Shown here one piece after another: positions 54,343 to 63,822 of a stretch of 64,000 nucleotides of DNA. Below the pieces are notes generated by a model. That model did not search any database and was not told the origin of the DNA. It saw only the letters and a list, made by a program, of their open reading frames with translations. The stretch covers positions 34,401 through 98,400 of the forward strand of contig JAJXWP010000012.1 in assembly GCA_021781575.1 (NCBI GenBank), in the 5' to 3' direction. The translations under genes were made by a program, and so were the position numbers. Position 1 is the stretch's first letter; every line of letters starts with the position of its first letter. This stretch comes from Pseudomonadota bacterium. GTDB taxonomy: Bacteria; Pseudomonadota; Alphaproteobacteria; Rhodospirillales; Magnetospirillaceae.

Positions 54343-55266
54343 ATGCGGGTCGTACTCGCTGAGGTTCGCGGCTTCTGCGCCGGCGTTCAACGCGCCATCG
54401 ACATTGTCGAGATTGCGCTCAAGAAGTTCGGATCGCCGATTTATGTTCGCCACGAGATCGTCCATAACCGCCACGTGGTCGACCGCCTGCGCGCCAAGGG
54501 CGTGCAATTCGTCGAGGAATTAAGCGAAGTGCCGCCGGGAAGCGTAACCATCTTCAGCGCGCACGGCGTCTCCCCGTCGGTCAAGCAGGAGGCCGAAGCC
54601 CGCGGGCTGCAAGTCATCGACGCCACCTGCCCGCTGGTCTTGCGGGTGCATAACGACGGCGGATACTATGCCGCCCAGGGACGCGAGGTGATCCTCATCG
54701 GCCACGCCGGACACCCCGAGGTGGAGGGCACCCTCGGCTGGCTGAAGGGCAAAGGCCGGCTGATTTCCACGGTCGAGGAGGTGGCAACGCTCAAGGTCAC
54801 CGATCCCGACCGCCTGGCTTATGTGACGCAGACGACCCTGTCGGTGGACGACACCCGCGCCATCATCACCGCCCTTCATCAACGCTTTCCCACCATCGTC
54901 GGCCCGGACACCAAGGAGATCTGCTACGCCACGCAGAACCGCCAGCACGCGGTGGCGGAACTGGCCGAGTTGGTCGATCTGGTGCTGGTGGTGGGAGCGA
55001 AGAACAGCTCCAATTCCAATCGCCTGCGGGAGATCCCCGAGGCGCGCGGCATTCCCACCTATCTGGTGGAAGAGCCGGCGGCGCTCAAACGCGAATGGTT
55101 GGAAGGGGTCAAGAGCGTCGGCATCACCGCCGGCGCGTCGGCACCTGACGACCTGGTCCAGGGGTTGGTTGACAGGTTGCGCGAATACGGCATGACCGAA
55201 CTGACGACCCTGCCAGGTGTTAAAGAAGACCTGCATTTCAAACTTCCCCCCCAGCTGGCGAGTTAA
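54343..55266 (+). CDS. ispH: 4-hydroxy-3-methylbut-2-enyl diphosphate reductase IspH
   Basis: 307 residues. The three cluster cysteines lie in [15 protein letters not shown] and [10 protein letters not shown], and the catalytic Glu in GHPEVEGT. It makes IPP and DMAPP in the last MEP-pathway step, feeding squalene and hopanoid synthesis. Located directly before hpnH on the same transcript, it links isoprenoid supply and hopanoid tailoring. Its Fe-S cluster depends on the SUF system also present in the window. Confidence 0.97.
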   Translation: MRVVLAEVRGFCAGVQRAIDIVEIALKKFGSPIYVRHEIVHNRHVVDRLRAKGVQFVEELSEVPPGSVTIFSAHGVSPSVKQEAEARGLQVIDATCPLVLRVHNDGGYYAAQGREVILIGHAGHPEVEGTLGWLKGKGRLISTVEEVATLKVTDPDRLAYVTQTTLSVDDTRAIITALHQRFPTIVGPDTKEICYATQNRQHAVAELAELVDLVLVVGAKNSSNSNRLREIPEARGIPTYLVEEPAALKREWLEGVKSVGITAGASAPDDLVQGLVDRLREYGMTELTTLPGVKEDLHFKLPPQLAS

Positions 55267-55270
55267 ATCC

Positions 55271-56422
55271 TTGGCCATACCTCTGCGACAAGCGGCCCGC
55301 ATCGGCGCCTATGTTCTCGGCCGTCACCTGCGCGGCGATCGGCGTTATCCGCTGGTGCTGATGCTGGAACCGCTGTTCCGCTGCAACCTGGCATGCGCCG
55401 GTTGCGGCAAGATTGATTACCCCGACAAGGTGCTGAACGCCCGGCTGTCGGTGGACGAATGCGTGAGCGCCGCTCTGGAGTGCGGCGCACCTGTGGTATC
55501 CGTAGCCGGCGGTGAGCCGCTGCTGCACCACGAGATCGATCAGATCGTCGCCGGCCTGATCAAGCACAAGAAATTCGTTTATCTGTGCTCGAACGGCCTG
55601 CTCATGGAAAAGAAGCTGGATCTGTTCAAGCCCAGCCCGTATTTCACCTGGCAGGTCCACCTGGATGGCGGCCGCGAAGAGCACGACCACGCAGTCTCCC
55701 TGCCCGGGACCTACGACAAGGCCGTGTCCGCCATTCATGCCGCCAAGGCCCGCGGCTTCCGTGTCAACATCAACTGCACCCTGTACTCGGGTGCGGTGCC
55801 GCAGAAGGTGGCGGAATTCCTCGATCAGGTTAAGGGCCTCGGCGTCGACGGCGTCACCATTTCTCCTGGTTACGCCTACGAACGCGCGCCCGACACGGAG
55901 CATTTTCTCAACCGGCGCAACACGCGCCTGCTGTTCCGCGAAATCTTCCGCTTGGGTCGCGGGCGCGGCTGGAATTTCACCCAGTCTTCAATGTTCCTCG
56001 ACTTCCTCGCCGGCAACCAGACCTATCGCTGCACACCCTGGGGAAACCCGACGCGCAACGTATTCGGCTGGCAGCGGCCATGCTACCTGCTCGGCGAAGG
56101 GTTTGCCCCCTCGTACAAGGCCCTGATGGAAGAGACCGACTGGGATGGCTACGGCACCGGCAACTACGAGAAATGTGCCAATTGCATGGTGCATTGCGGC
56201 TATGAGCCGACCGCCGTGTTGGACACCCTGTCGCACCCGTTGAAAGCGGCGGTGGTCGCTCTGCGCGGCCCCAGGCTCGACGGTGCGATGGCCGCCGACA
56301 TACCGCTCGACGGGCAGCGTCCGGCACAGGACGTCTATGCCAAAGTGGTCGAGGACGGACTAAAGCAGATCGAAGCCCAAGGCGGGACCAAGAAGGCCGG
56401 CAGCCGCCGACAGAGCGCGTAG
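55271..56422 (+). CDS. hpnH: HpnH, adenosylhopane synthase (radical SAM)
   Basis: 383 residues from TTG 55271, the start that gives the family N-terminus (MAIPLRQAARIGAYVLG); an upstream ATG 55217 lies inside ispH. Radical SAM cysteines are in FRCNLACAGCGKIDYPD, and C-terminal cysteines in CANCMVHCGYEPTA. HpnH joins the 5'-deoxyadenosyl group to diploptene, giving adenosylhopane. Its last 63 bases overlap the 3' end of hpnG on the other strand. Confidence 0.96.
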   Translation: MAIPLRQAARIGAYVLGRHLRGDRRYPLVLMLEPLFRCNLACAGCGKIDYPDKVLNARLSVDECVSAALECGAPVVSVAGGEPLLHHEIDQIVAGLIKHKKFVYLCSNGLLMEKKLDLFKPSPYFTWQVHLDGGREEHDHAVSLPGTYDKAVSAIHAAKARGFRVNINCTLYSGAVPQKVAEFLDQVKGLGVDGVTISPGYAYERAPDTEHFLNRRNTRLLFREIFRLGRGRGWNFTQSSMFLDFLAGNQTYRCTPWGNPTRNVFGWQRPCYLLGEGFAPSYKALMEETDWDGYGTGNYEKCANCMVHCGYEPTAVLDTLSHPLKAAVVALRGPRLDGAMAADIPLDGQRPAQDVYAKVVEDGLKQIEAQGGTKKAGSRRQSA

Positions 56423-57016
56423 GGCGGCGCCCGTCTCCACGCCAAGGCGGATCAGCGCCGGCAGTTCCCACGGGCGGCGCGCCAGGCCACCGGCCACCGC
56501 CCAGGGGCGCGTCCGGCCGTCGGGACCAAGCCCCGCCATGGCGAGCGTCGGGACCGCCCGGCCGGCCGGGTCGGCGACGGCGCGCAGGACGGCGAAGGGC
56601 TTGCCGGCCAACCGGCAGGCCTCGGCAACCGCCCCGCTTTCCAGATCGACCACGAGACCACCCGATTGGCGCTGCAAGGCTTGCTTGGCCGCCGCCGTCG
56701 CGGCCACCGCCTCGGCGCCGCAGATGATGCCGGAGACCGCCGACGGCAGAGCCTGCGACAGGCGCCGGCACCAGTCCACCTCGGCAGGGATCGCTTCCCC
56801 GTTCGCCGCGACCGCCGACCCGACCACCAAGGTTCCGGTCGACAGCCGCGCGTCGAGCCCGCCGGCAATGCCGAAACTGACCAGGCCCGCCGCGCCTTCA
56901 CGCAGCAATTGATCGGCCAGACGGCGCGCCGTCACCGGGATGCCACCGCTGCAGACAACACGGCCGCCGCTCAGCAACCGTGCCTCGGAATGCATTCCGA
57001 CGACGAAGCCGATCAT
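56360..57016 (-). CDS. hpnG: HpnG, adenosylhopane nucleosidase/phosphorylase
   Basis: 218 residues of the nucleoside phosphorylase fold with FGIAGGLD, VVDLESGAVAEAC (the Glu that contacts ribose) and RAVADPAG. HpnG removes adenine from adenosylhopane to give (phospho)ribosylhopane, the next step after HpnH. It is last in the minus-strand hpn operon and ends inside hpnH. The start lies 21 bases after the shc stop. Confidence 0.93.
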   Translation of the reverse strand: MIGFVVGMHSEARLLSGGRVVCSGGIPVTARRLADQLLREGAAGLVSFGIAGGLDARLSTGTLVVGSAVAANGEAIPAEVDWCRRLSQALPSAVSGIICGAEAVAATAAAKQALQRQSGGLVVDLESGAVAEACRLAGKPFAVLRAVADPAGRAVPTLAMAGLGPDGRTRPWAVAGGLARRPWELPALIRLGVETGAALRALSAAAGLLGPALGFDLL

Positions 57017-57037
57017 GAGCTCACACCGTCATCCCCA

Positions 57038-59002
57038 TCACAGCGCATGCAGCACCGGCCCGCCATTGCCCGTCGTCAGGTTACGGTAGCGCGCCAGAGC
57101 CCAGACCGGGAAGAAGGCGCGGTAGCCGTGGTAGCGCAGGTAGAATACCCGCGGAAAGCCGACCGCCGTGAAGTGTTCCTCATCCCACAGGCCTTCGGCA
57201 TTGCGGTTGCGGACCAGATAGTCAATGCCGCGCGCCACCGCCGGATGGTCGACCTCGCCGGCCGCCATCAGGCCGAGCACCGCCCACGCCGTCTGCGAAG
57301 CGGTACTGACCGTCCCTTCACCGCGCGGCTCGCCATCCCAGTAGGAGCGGCCGTCCTCGCCCCAACCACCGTCGGCGCGCTGCCGGGACAACAGCCAGTC
57401 CACCGCACGGCGGATGGCCAAGGTATCGTGGGGCAGGCCGGCGGCATTCAGCGCCGCCAGGGCGGACCAGGTTCCGTAGACGTAGTTGGTGCCCCAGCGC
57501 CCGAACCACGAGCCATCGGCCTCCTGCTCGCGCAGCAGATAGTCGACGCCGTCGCGGACGATCGGATCTTTGCACTTGGCCCCCAGGACCGACAGCACCG
57601 ACACGCAACGCGCCGAAACATCCGCCGTCGGCGGGTCGAGCAGTGCGCCATGGTCAGCGAACGGGATGTGGTTCAATGCATAGTGGGTGTTCTCCGCATC
57701 GAAGGCGCCCCACCCCCCGCCAGTGCTCTGCATGCCGCGCAGCCACACGGCGCCCAATTGCACCGCGTCGTGGTAACGCACGGAATCGACGCGGTCGAGA
57801 GCGGCCATCACCACCGCCGTATCGTCGACGTCGGGATAATGGGCGTTGGCGTATTGGAAAGCCCATCCGCCGGAGGCCAGACCCGGCCGCTGCGCCGCCC
57901 AGTCGCCGACGACATCGGTAATCTGCCGCTCCGCCAGCCAGTCCGCACCGCGCCGGGCCGCCGCCATCGACGCTTCATCGCCGGTCTCGAGCAGGGCATG
58001 GCAAGCCAGGGCGGTGTCCCACACCGGTGACACGCAGGGCTGGACCCAGGCACGGTCGCCCTCTTCCACCACCAGTTTGCGCAGCGCCTTCTTGGCGGTC
58101 ACCACACGCTGGTCGCCGGGATCGACGCCCAGCACGTCGTACATCTGCACGGCATTGACCATAGCCGGGAAAATCGCACCCAGTCCTTCCTCTCCGTTCA
58201 GCCGTTCGTCAACCCAGGCGGTCGCCCGTTCGATGGCGCGGCGTCGCAAGCCTTTCGGAAAATAGGGCTCGACCACCTGCAACACCTTGTCGAGCCGGCG
58301 GAAGAAATAGGCCCAGTTGGACCGGGGTGGTTCGGTATGCCAGTCGGTGACCTGCTCGGGCGGTACGGAAAACAACTCACGCACGCCGATACGGAGCGGA
58401 TTACGGGCCTGCGGCTTGCAAGCCATCAGCACCAGGAGCGGCACGATCACGGTGCGCGACCAATAGCTCACCTTGTCGAGGTGAAACGGGAACCAGCGCG
58501 GCAAGAGCATGATCTCGACCGGCATCACCGGCACGGCATGCCACGGCACCTGGCCGAACAGGGCCAGCAGCGTACGGGTAAAAACGTTGCTGGCCGCCGC
58601 TCCACCATGGGCCAGGATGGCTTGGCGCGCCCGTACCATATGCGGCGCCGCGGGGTCGTCACCCAGCGCTTTCAGGGCGTAATAGGCCTTGACCGAGCAA
58701 CTGACATTGAGATCTCCACCGTGGAACAGCGGCCAACCGCCGTGCTCGGCCTGTTGGTCGCGCAGGTATACGCCGATCCTCTTTTCCAGATCGGGATCGC
58801 GCTCGTCCATGTAGTGGAGAAACAGCACATATTCGGCCGGGATAGTGCAATCCGCCTCCAGTTCGAACACCCAGTGTCCGTCGGGCCGTTGGCGCGCCAT
58901 CAGCGCCGCCGCCGATTCCCTTACGGCCTGGTCGATGTCATTGGCGGTCGCACAGATATCCAGGCATTTCACCTCTGCGGAGAACACGTCGAACCTCGTC
59001 AT
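57038..59002 (-). CDS. shc: Squalene-hopene cyclase (HpnF)
   Basis: 654 residues, normal length. The proton-donating DXDD motif is DVDDTA at 391-394, and several QW repeats are visible (for example QEADGSWFGRWG, QRADGGWGEDG, GGWGAFD). The N-terminal half has PVMPVEIMLLPRWFP. Shc cyclises squalene to hopene and hopanol at the inner membrane. ATG 59002 has only a weak GGGTAA ribosome site. The upstream gap of 51 bases to hpnD is where hpnE is usually found. Confidence 0.97.
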   Translation of the reverse strand: MTRFDVFSAEVKCLDICATANDIDQAVRESAAALMARQRPDGHWVFELEADCTIPAEYVLFLHYMDERDPDLEKRIGVYLRDQQAEHGGWPLFHGGDLNVSCSVKAYYALKALGDDPAAPHMVRARQAILAHGGAAASNVFTRTLLALFGQVPWHAVPVMPVEIMLLPRWFPFHLDKVSYWSRTVIVPLLVLMACKPQARNPLRIGVRELFSVPPEQVTDWHTEPPRSNWAYFFRRLDKVLQVVEPYFPKGLRRRAIERATAWVDERLNGEEGLGAIFPAMVNAVQMYDVLGVDPGDQRVVTAKKALRKLVVEEGDRAWVQPCVSPVWDTALACHALLETGDEASMAAARRGADWLAERQITDVVGDWAAQRPGLASGGWAFQYANAHYPDVDDTAVVMAALDRVDSVRYHDAVQLGAVWLRGMQSTGGGWGAFDAENTHYALNHIPFADHGALLDPPTADVSARCVSVLSVLGAKCKDPIVRDGVDYLLREQEADGSWFGRWGTNYVYGTWSALAALNAAGLPHDTLAIRRAVDWLLSRQRADGGWGEDGRSYWDGEPRGEGTVSTASQTAWAVLGLMAAGEVDHPAVARGIDYLVRNRNAEGLWDEEHFTAVGFPRVFYLRYHGYRAFFPVWALARYRNLTTGNGGPVLHAL

Positions 59003-59053
59003 TTACCCATTGGGCAGGGCTAATACCACGAGATCGCACGCTTTTCGAGAGCC

Positions 59054-59920
59054 TCAGAGCAATCCGTGACGCAAAGCGCACCAGATCTTAACGGCGCGCG
59101 GTATCCGGATGGGTTCACCGCGCGGCTGCCACCCGTCTTTTTCGCCCCTGAGGAAAATGGCGTGGTACATCTCCAGCATGATGGCGGCCGGCCGCATGGC
59201 GCGGCGGGAACAGTCGGCCATGGCGGCGCGAGTCTTGGCGTAGTGATACCGAGCCTCCTCGGCGAGCTCCCGGCAAACCGCCGCCAAGGCGGGATGGCCC
59301 AGCACATCGAGCGGTTGACGGCTGTCGATGCCGTGCGCCGACAGCAGTTCGTCGGGTAGATAGACGCGCCCCATCCGCGCATCGACGCCGACGTCCCGCA
59401 GAATATTGGTCAGCTGCAGGGCACGCCCCTGGTGATTGGCGACGTCGAGGCACCGCGGGGTGAACTCGCCGAAGATGCGAACCGACAGGCGCCCGACGGC
59501 GCAGGCAACGCGATCACAGTAAAGGTCGAGCGTCGCCTTCGTTGGCCGGATCAGGCCATCGCCCGCATCCATCTCGCAACCATCGATCACCGCCAGCAGG
59601 TCTTCCCGCTCGAGGCCGTAGTCCCGCGTCGGGCCGACCAGCGCCCGCGCCAGCGGCAGCTTCGGTTGTCGCCCTTCGAAAATGGCGGCGATGTCGTCCC
59701 GCCACTCGGCAAGACCGCGCCGCTTGTCCGCGGCAAGGCCGGGCTCGTCGACGATATCGTCGACTTCGCGGCAGAAGGCATAGACGGCGTACATCGCCTG
59801 CCGACGTTCGGGCGCCATCAGCCGCATGCCCCAATAGAACGAGCTGCCCGAACGCCGCACCCGGCTGATCACCATGGCGTCAAGTTCGGCCTGTGATGGG
59901 GCAGCCGAGCCGGCGGTCAT
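59054..59920 (-). CDS. hpnD: HpnD, presqualene diphosphate synthase
   Basis: 288 residues of the squalene/phytoene synthase fold. First Asp-rich motif DDIVDE in AVYAFCREVDDIVDEPG, second in LTNILRDVGVDARMGRVYLP. The N-terminal SGSSFYWGMRLM is diagnostic of HpnD. It condenses two farnesyl diphosphates to presqualene diphosphate. ATGA overlap with hpnC. Confidence 0.94.
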   Translation of the reverse strand: MTAGSAAPSQAELDAMVISRVRRSGSSFYWGMRLMAPERRQAMYAVYAFCREVDDIVDEPGLAADKRRGLAEWRDDIAAIFEGRQPKLPLARALVGPTRDYGLEREDLLAVIDGCEMDAGDGLIRPTKATLDLYCDRVACAVGRLSVRIFGEFTPRCLDVANHQGRALQLTNILRDVGVDARMGRVYLPDELLSAHGIDSRQPLDVLGHPALAAVCRELAEEARYHYAKTRAAMADCSRRAMRPAAIMLEMYHAIFLRGEKDGWQPRGEPIRIPRAVKIWCALRHGLL

Positions 59921-60792
59921 GCTTGACCCCCGGCAAAGGCGCGGATGATGCCGACGACCGCCGCAGAAGCAATGGCCGCGGGGCCCAGCTTGACCCGCAT
60001 GGCCAAGGGATCCTGGCGCTCCAGCCGCCTGAGCAGGCTATCGGCCAGATTGACGATCACCGCAGATTCGGCACGCATGCCGCGGTCGCGGACGCCGCCG
60101 GGCAGCCGGCCGGCAGCATCGACCAGTGGGCGGGTTGCCGCCGCCATGCGGTCCAGGGTGCGGCGCAGTCCCGCCGGACTGGCCGACCGCCCCAGATCTT
60201 CGGTCGATGCGCCCTCGGCAGCCAGCCAATCGAGGGGAACGTAGACGCGGTCGAGATTACGGTAGTCATCGCCGCAGTCCTGCATGTGATTGATGACCTG
60301 CAAGGCAGCGCACAAGGCATCCGACGCCGGCCAGGTCGCGCGCGCCTCCCCGTGCAGGTCGAGCAGGTAGCGCCCCACCGGGGCCGCCGATAGACGGCAA
60401 TAGGCCATCAGTTCCCCCCAGTCGGCATAGCGGCGCTTGGTGGCATCCTGCCGGAAGGCGTCCAACAGCTCGTGGCAATGCGCCGCGTCAATGCCGGTTT
60501 CCTTCAGGCTGCGGCGCATCGTCGCTGCCGCCGGCGCGTCGTCGCCCGGCGCTCCGTCAAGGACGGCCGCCATCCGGTCCAGTCGGCGCAATTTGTCGTC
60601 GGGCGGCAAATCGACCGCATCGGCCACATCGTCCGCGTTCCGTGCGAAGCGATAATAGGCATGCACATGGGGCCTAAGCGGCGCCGCGATCAGCCACGAC
60701 CCGACTGGGAAATTCTCATCGCCGCTGCCTTTGCCCGAAGAATGCTCGACCGTGTCGGTGACCATGGGTTCGGACTTTCGCACCTGATTCAT
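59917..60792 (-). CDS. hpnC: HpnC, hydroxysqualene synthase
   Basis: 291 residues. HpnC signature ENFPVGSWLIAAPLRPHVHA, followed by the first Asp motif YRFARNADDVAD and the second NHMQDCGDDYRNLDRVYVP. It turns presqualene diphosphate into hydroxysqualene, which HpnE would reduce. Both ends overlap the neighbours by 4 bases; in-frame ATG 60765 is a less likely start. Confidence 0.94.
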   Translation of the reverse strand: MNQVRKSEPMVTDTVEHSSGKGSGDENFPVGSWLIAAPLRPHVHAYYRFARNADDVADAVDLPPDDKLRRLDRMAAVLDGAPGDDAPAAATMRRSLKETGIDAAHCHELLDAFRQDATKRRYADWGELMAYCRLSAAPVGRYLLDLHGEARATWPASDALCAALQVINHMQDCGDDYRNLDRVYVPLDWLAAEGASTEDLGRSASPAGLRRTLDRMAAATRPLVDAAGRLPGGVRDRGMRAESAVIVNLADSLLRRLERQDPLAMRVKLGPAAIASAAVVGIIRAFAGGQA

Positions 60793-61943
60793 CCCTCACC
60801 ACCGGGAGCTTGTACCCGGCCTTTCCATTCTCCCCCGCGACCCGACCAATGACGACGGGCCGAGTCGATGGTGGCGCCCAAATAGAACGCGGCGACCAGC
60901 GGCAACAGCGGCGCCGCAACGACCGGCAGGCGATAAAACCGCAACATGGGGGCGAAGGCCAGACTCATTTCGACCCAGGCGAGCAAAGCCGGAAAGCGGG
61001 CCGCCCCGCCCGTCAGGCTGAACAGCGGGGGCAAGAGAAAGCCGACGATCATGGCGGCAATGGTCCCGGCCAGCAGCACCGGCGAATAGCGCAGTTGCGT
61101 GTAGGCCGAGCGGGCAATCATCATCCACAGTTCTCCGAACCCGGTGTAGCGGCGCAGGCTGACCGTGTCGCCGGCCAGGTCGAGAGCCAGCCGGCCACCA
61201 TGGCCCTTGACCCTGGCAGCGAGAGTGCAGTCGTCGATCAACGCCCCCCTGATCGATGCCAGCCCGCCGATGCGATCAAGAAATCTGCGGCGGATCAGCA
61301 CATAGCCGCCAGCCGCGGCTGCCGTCTCGCGCCGGGCTTCGGCCACCCAGCGAAACGGGTAGAGCAGACGGAAAAAGAAGACGAAGGCCGGCACCACCGC
61401 CTTCTCGGCGAAGCCTTGGGTCGACAGCCGCACCATAAGCGACGCCATGTCCAGCCTGTCGGCCACCAAACGAGCGACCATGCGGCGGAGTTCGCCCGGC
61501 GCATGCCCAATATCGGCATCGGTCAGCAGCCACAGCTCGGCGGCAGGATGCCGCTCCACCGCCGCGGCGATGGCTTGCGACTGCGCCCACATCTTGCCGC
61601 TCCAGCCCGGCGGCAGGGGCGGCGCGGTAACCACCGTCAGCCGCTGTTCTGCCCCCAGCGCGGCAGCGGCAGTCCGCGCCGCATCGGCCGTGCCGTCGCT
61701 GCTGTGATCGTCGGCCACCACCACCGACAGCTTCCCCGGATAATCCTGACCAAGCAGCGATTGCACCGTCCGGCCGATCACCTCGGCCTCGTCACGCGCC
61801 GGAATGGCGGCAACCACCTCCGGCCATGCATCGGGCGCCCGCGCCTCGGGAATCGAGTCCACCTGCCAGAACCGACCCCGCATGAGGAGGAGCCATGCCC
61901 AGGCCGCGGCGGCAACGGCAGAGATCGACAGGGCAAGGCTCAT
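60789..61943 (-). CDS. hpnB: HpnB, hopanoid-associated glycosyltransferase (GT2)
   Basis: 384 residues. An N-terminal span, then a GT2 domain: AAIPARDEAEVIGRTVQSLL, VVADDHSSDGTAD, LTDADIGH and a DDCTLAARVK acceptor region; C-terminal spans from about 300. HpnB is conserved in hopanoid loci but its acceptor is not proven. ATG 61943 overlaps the hpnA stop by 4 bases. Confidence 0.92.
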   Translation of the reverse strand: MSLALSISAVAAAAWAWLLLMRGRFWQVDSIPEARAPDAWPEVVAAIPARDEAEVIGRTVQSLLGQDYPGKLSVVVADDHSSDGTADAARTAAAALGAEQRLTVVTAPPLPPGWSGKMWAQSQAIAAAVERHPAAELWLLTDADIGHAPGELRRMVARLVADRLDMASLMVRLSTQGFAEKAVVPAFVFFFRLLYPFRWVAEARRETAAAAGGYVLIRRRFLDRIGGLASIRGALIDDCTLAARVKGHGGRLALDLAGDTVSLRRYTGFGELWMMIARSAYTQLRYSPVLLAGTIAAMIVGFLLPPLFSLTGGAARFPALLAWVEMSLAFAPMLRFYRLPVVAAPLLPLVAAFYLGATIDSARRHWSGRGGEWKGRVQAPGGEG

Positions 61944-62926
61944 GACCAGTAGCCTGCCTGCTTGAACCAACCGACAGCGTCGTCCAAAGCCTCGCCCGCC
62001 GGCCGGTGGCGGTACCCGAGATGCCGTTCAGCCTTGGCTGAACTGAACCACATGCGGTGAGCGGCCATTTTCAGCCCGTCGATGGTCAGCATCGGTTCGC
62101 GGCCGGACAGGCGGCTGTACAACTCGGCCACCGCAGCGACGGGAAACAACGGCAGGCGCGGCAGCCGAACGGTCGGCGGTCGGCGGCCCACCCGCTCGGC
62201 GATATGACGCAGGATATCGGCCAGCGACAGATTGTCGCCGCCGAGGATATAGCGTTGGCCGATCACACCGTTGTCGAGCGCCAGCAAATGCCCCTCTGCC
62301 ACATCGTCAACATGGACGATGTTGAGGCCGGTATCGACATAGGCCGGCATGCGACCGGCCGCGGCCTCGACCACGATCCGCCCCGTGGGCGTCGGTTTCA
62401 CATCGCGCGGCCCGATGGGGGTCGACGGATTGACGATTACGGCCGGCAGCCCTTCTTCCGCCACCATGCGGCGGACTTCGGCTTCGGCAAGAAATTTCGA
62501 CCGTTTGTAAGCGCCGACCATGTCGGCAAGAGAACTGGGCGTGTCTTCGTCGGCCAAGTCGGCATGGCCAAGCACGGCGACCGAACTGGTATAGATCACC
62601 CTTTCGGCACCGGCCGCCACGGCGGCCCGCATCATGGCGCGCGACCCATCCACATTCGCCCGCAGCATGGCATCCGGATCCCGTACCCACAGGCGGTAAT
62701 CGGCCGCGACATGAAAGACGTAGCGGCAGCCATCGGCCGCCCGCCGCAACGACTCGACGTCCTCCAGCCGCCCCTCCGACACTTCCAGCGGCAGGCCGGA
62801 GAGATTCCTCCGGTCGCTGGCTGGACGAGCCAGTACGCGAACCGTATGTCCGCGCGCCAACAGCGCCCGGACAACGGCCGAACCGAGAAATCCTGTTGCT
62901 CCGGTAACCAGCGACCTGCTTTCCAT
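61940..62926 (-). CDS. hpnA: HpnA, hopanoid-associated sugar epimerase/dehydratase
   Basis: 328 residues, extended short-chain dehydrogenase. Nucleotide motif TGATGFLGSAV, active-site region YTSSVAVLG with the YKRSKFLAE Tyr-X3-Lys, and the HVDDVAEGH segment. HpnA resembles NAD-dependent epimerases and is the first gene of the hpnA-hpnG operon. Its sugar substrate is unknown. Confidence 0.93.
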   Translation of the reverse strand: MESRSLVTGATGFLGSAVVRALLARGHTVRVLARPASDRRNLSGLPLEVSEGRLEDVESLRRAADGCRYVFHVAADYRLWVRDPDAMLRANVDGSRAMMRAAVAAGAERVIYTSSVAVLGHADLADEDTPSSLADMVGAYKRSKFLAEAEVRRMVAEEGLPAVIVNPSTPIGPRDVKPTPTGRIVVEAAAGRMPAYVDTGLNIVHVDDVAEGHLLALDNGVIGQRYILGGDNLSLADILRHIAERVGRRPPTVRLPRLPLFPVAAVAELYSRLSGREPMLTIDGLKMAAHRMWFSSAKAERHLGYRHRPAGEALDDAVGWFKQAGYWS

Positions 62927-63363
62927 GAAATCGGGCCAGATTGTATTGACGGAACGCGCCGCGACGACACGCCGCGTTGCAATGGCGGTCTAGTTATAAC
63001 GTTTGCCGCTCATTCTCTACAGTTTCTTCGAGTTCACCCCGGCACCCCGGGGAAACCCCTTCCCCACTGTGGCAAAGAGGTGCCACATTAGCGCATTGGA
63101 CCATTCAGATGGTTCAATGCACTTGGTCCATCACAGCCCCTCGCCGGGCAGGCGCATCCGCACCCTGAGTGGGCGCAGGAACTCAGGCCGGCCGCCATTG
63201 CGGGCGCGGCCGAATCGTAGCGCAGCGAAGATGTGCGCGGAGTGCACAGCGGGCCGGAGGGCCCCTCCCGGCGAGGGACTGATAATGACCAGTTGGGGGA
63301 CCGCCTGATCAAGGCGCTTGGAAGCCAGAACGTCTCGGGCGGACCACGAGAGGGGAGGTGCGC
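62927..63363. other. 437-base gap: hpnA promoter region and an inverted-repeat element
   Basis: The first 75 bases should carry the hpnA promoter (a TATAAC-like hexamer is present without a good partner). The rest holds a GC-rich inverted repeat element, listed next. A 101-codon frame from 63003 runs through the element, is Arg/Pro-rich without codon bias, and is rejected as a gene. Confidence 0.45.
63138..63277. repeat. GC-rich element bounded by 11-bp inverted repeats
   Basis: CCCTCGCCGGG at 63138-63148 is matched by its exact complement at 63267-63277. The same left-end motif occurs in non-coding bases near 31446 and 40792. It may be a small non-autonomous interspersed repeat, or a chance palindrome in GC-rich DNA. 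Confidence 0.4.
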
Positions 63364-63822
63364 GTGGACTTGCGGATACACGACATCCGGATTTCGGCAA
63401 TCAGCGTCTTCGTGCCGGTATCGCTGTTGCTGTTCCTCGCTATCGGCCTGACCGCCTCGGCGATCCTGCTGAACTATATGGCTGGGGTTCGCACCGCCGC
63501 GGTAAGCGCCGCCGATCCGACGTCGATCGTCGTCAGTCTCGACATGCTGAACCGGCTGCTGACGTTCGCCAGCGCGCTGTTCGCTGTCTTCCTGTCGTCG
63601 TTCGCCGGGTTTTTCATTTGGTTCACCCGCATTCGCCTGCTCGCGCCGCTGACCGAATTGCATGCGGCCATGAGCAGGCTGGCGCAGGGCGACATGGCTT
63701 TCGAAGTGCCGCGGCAGGCCCAGAAGGACGAGATCGGCGCCATGGCGCGGGCGCTCCAGGTGTTCAAGCGCAATGCGGTCGAACTGGACGGCTTGTCTGT
63801 CATCTCCAGGAACCGTTGCTGA
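63364..63822 (+). CDS. Chemoreceptor-like N-terminus: two membrane spans plus HAMP, then truncated
   Basis: 152 residues from GTG 63364 (GGGGAGG 5 bases upstream; GTG 63358 is also in frame). A first membrane helix (about 10-35), a very short periplasmic loop of about 30 residues, a second helix (about 58-83) and a HAMP domain (RLLAPLTELHAAMSRLAQGD, then DEIGAMARALQVFKRN). The frame stops just after the HAMP-to-signalling linker, so no signalling domain follows. It looks like the front of a methyl-accepting chemotaxis protein that lost its rest; see the adjacent remnant. Confidence 0.7.
   Translation: MDLRIHDIRISAISVFVPVSLLLFLAIGLTASAILLNYMAGVRTAAVSAADPTSIVVSLDMLNRLLTFASALFAVFLSSFAGFFIWFTRIRLLAPLTELHAAMSRLAQGDMAFEVPRQAQKDEIGAMARALQVFKRNAVELDGLSVISRNRC

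Noticed and set aside
63003..63308. 101-codon plus-strand frame after hpnA
   Set aside because: Arg/Pro/Ser-rich, no ribosome site, and it runs through the inverted-repeat element; typical of a repeat-derived false gene.
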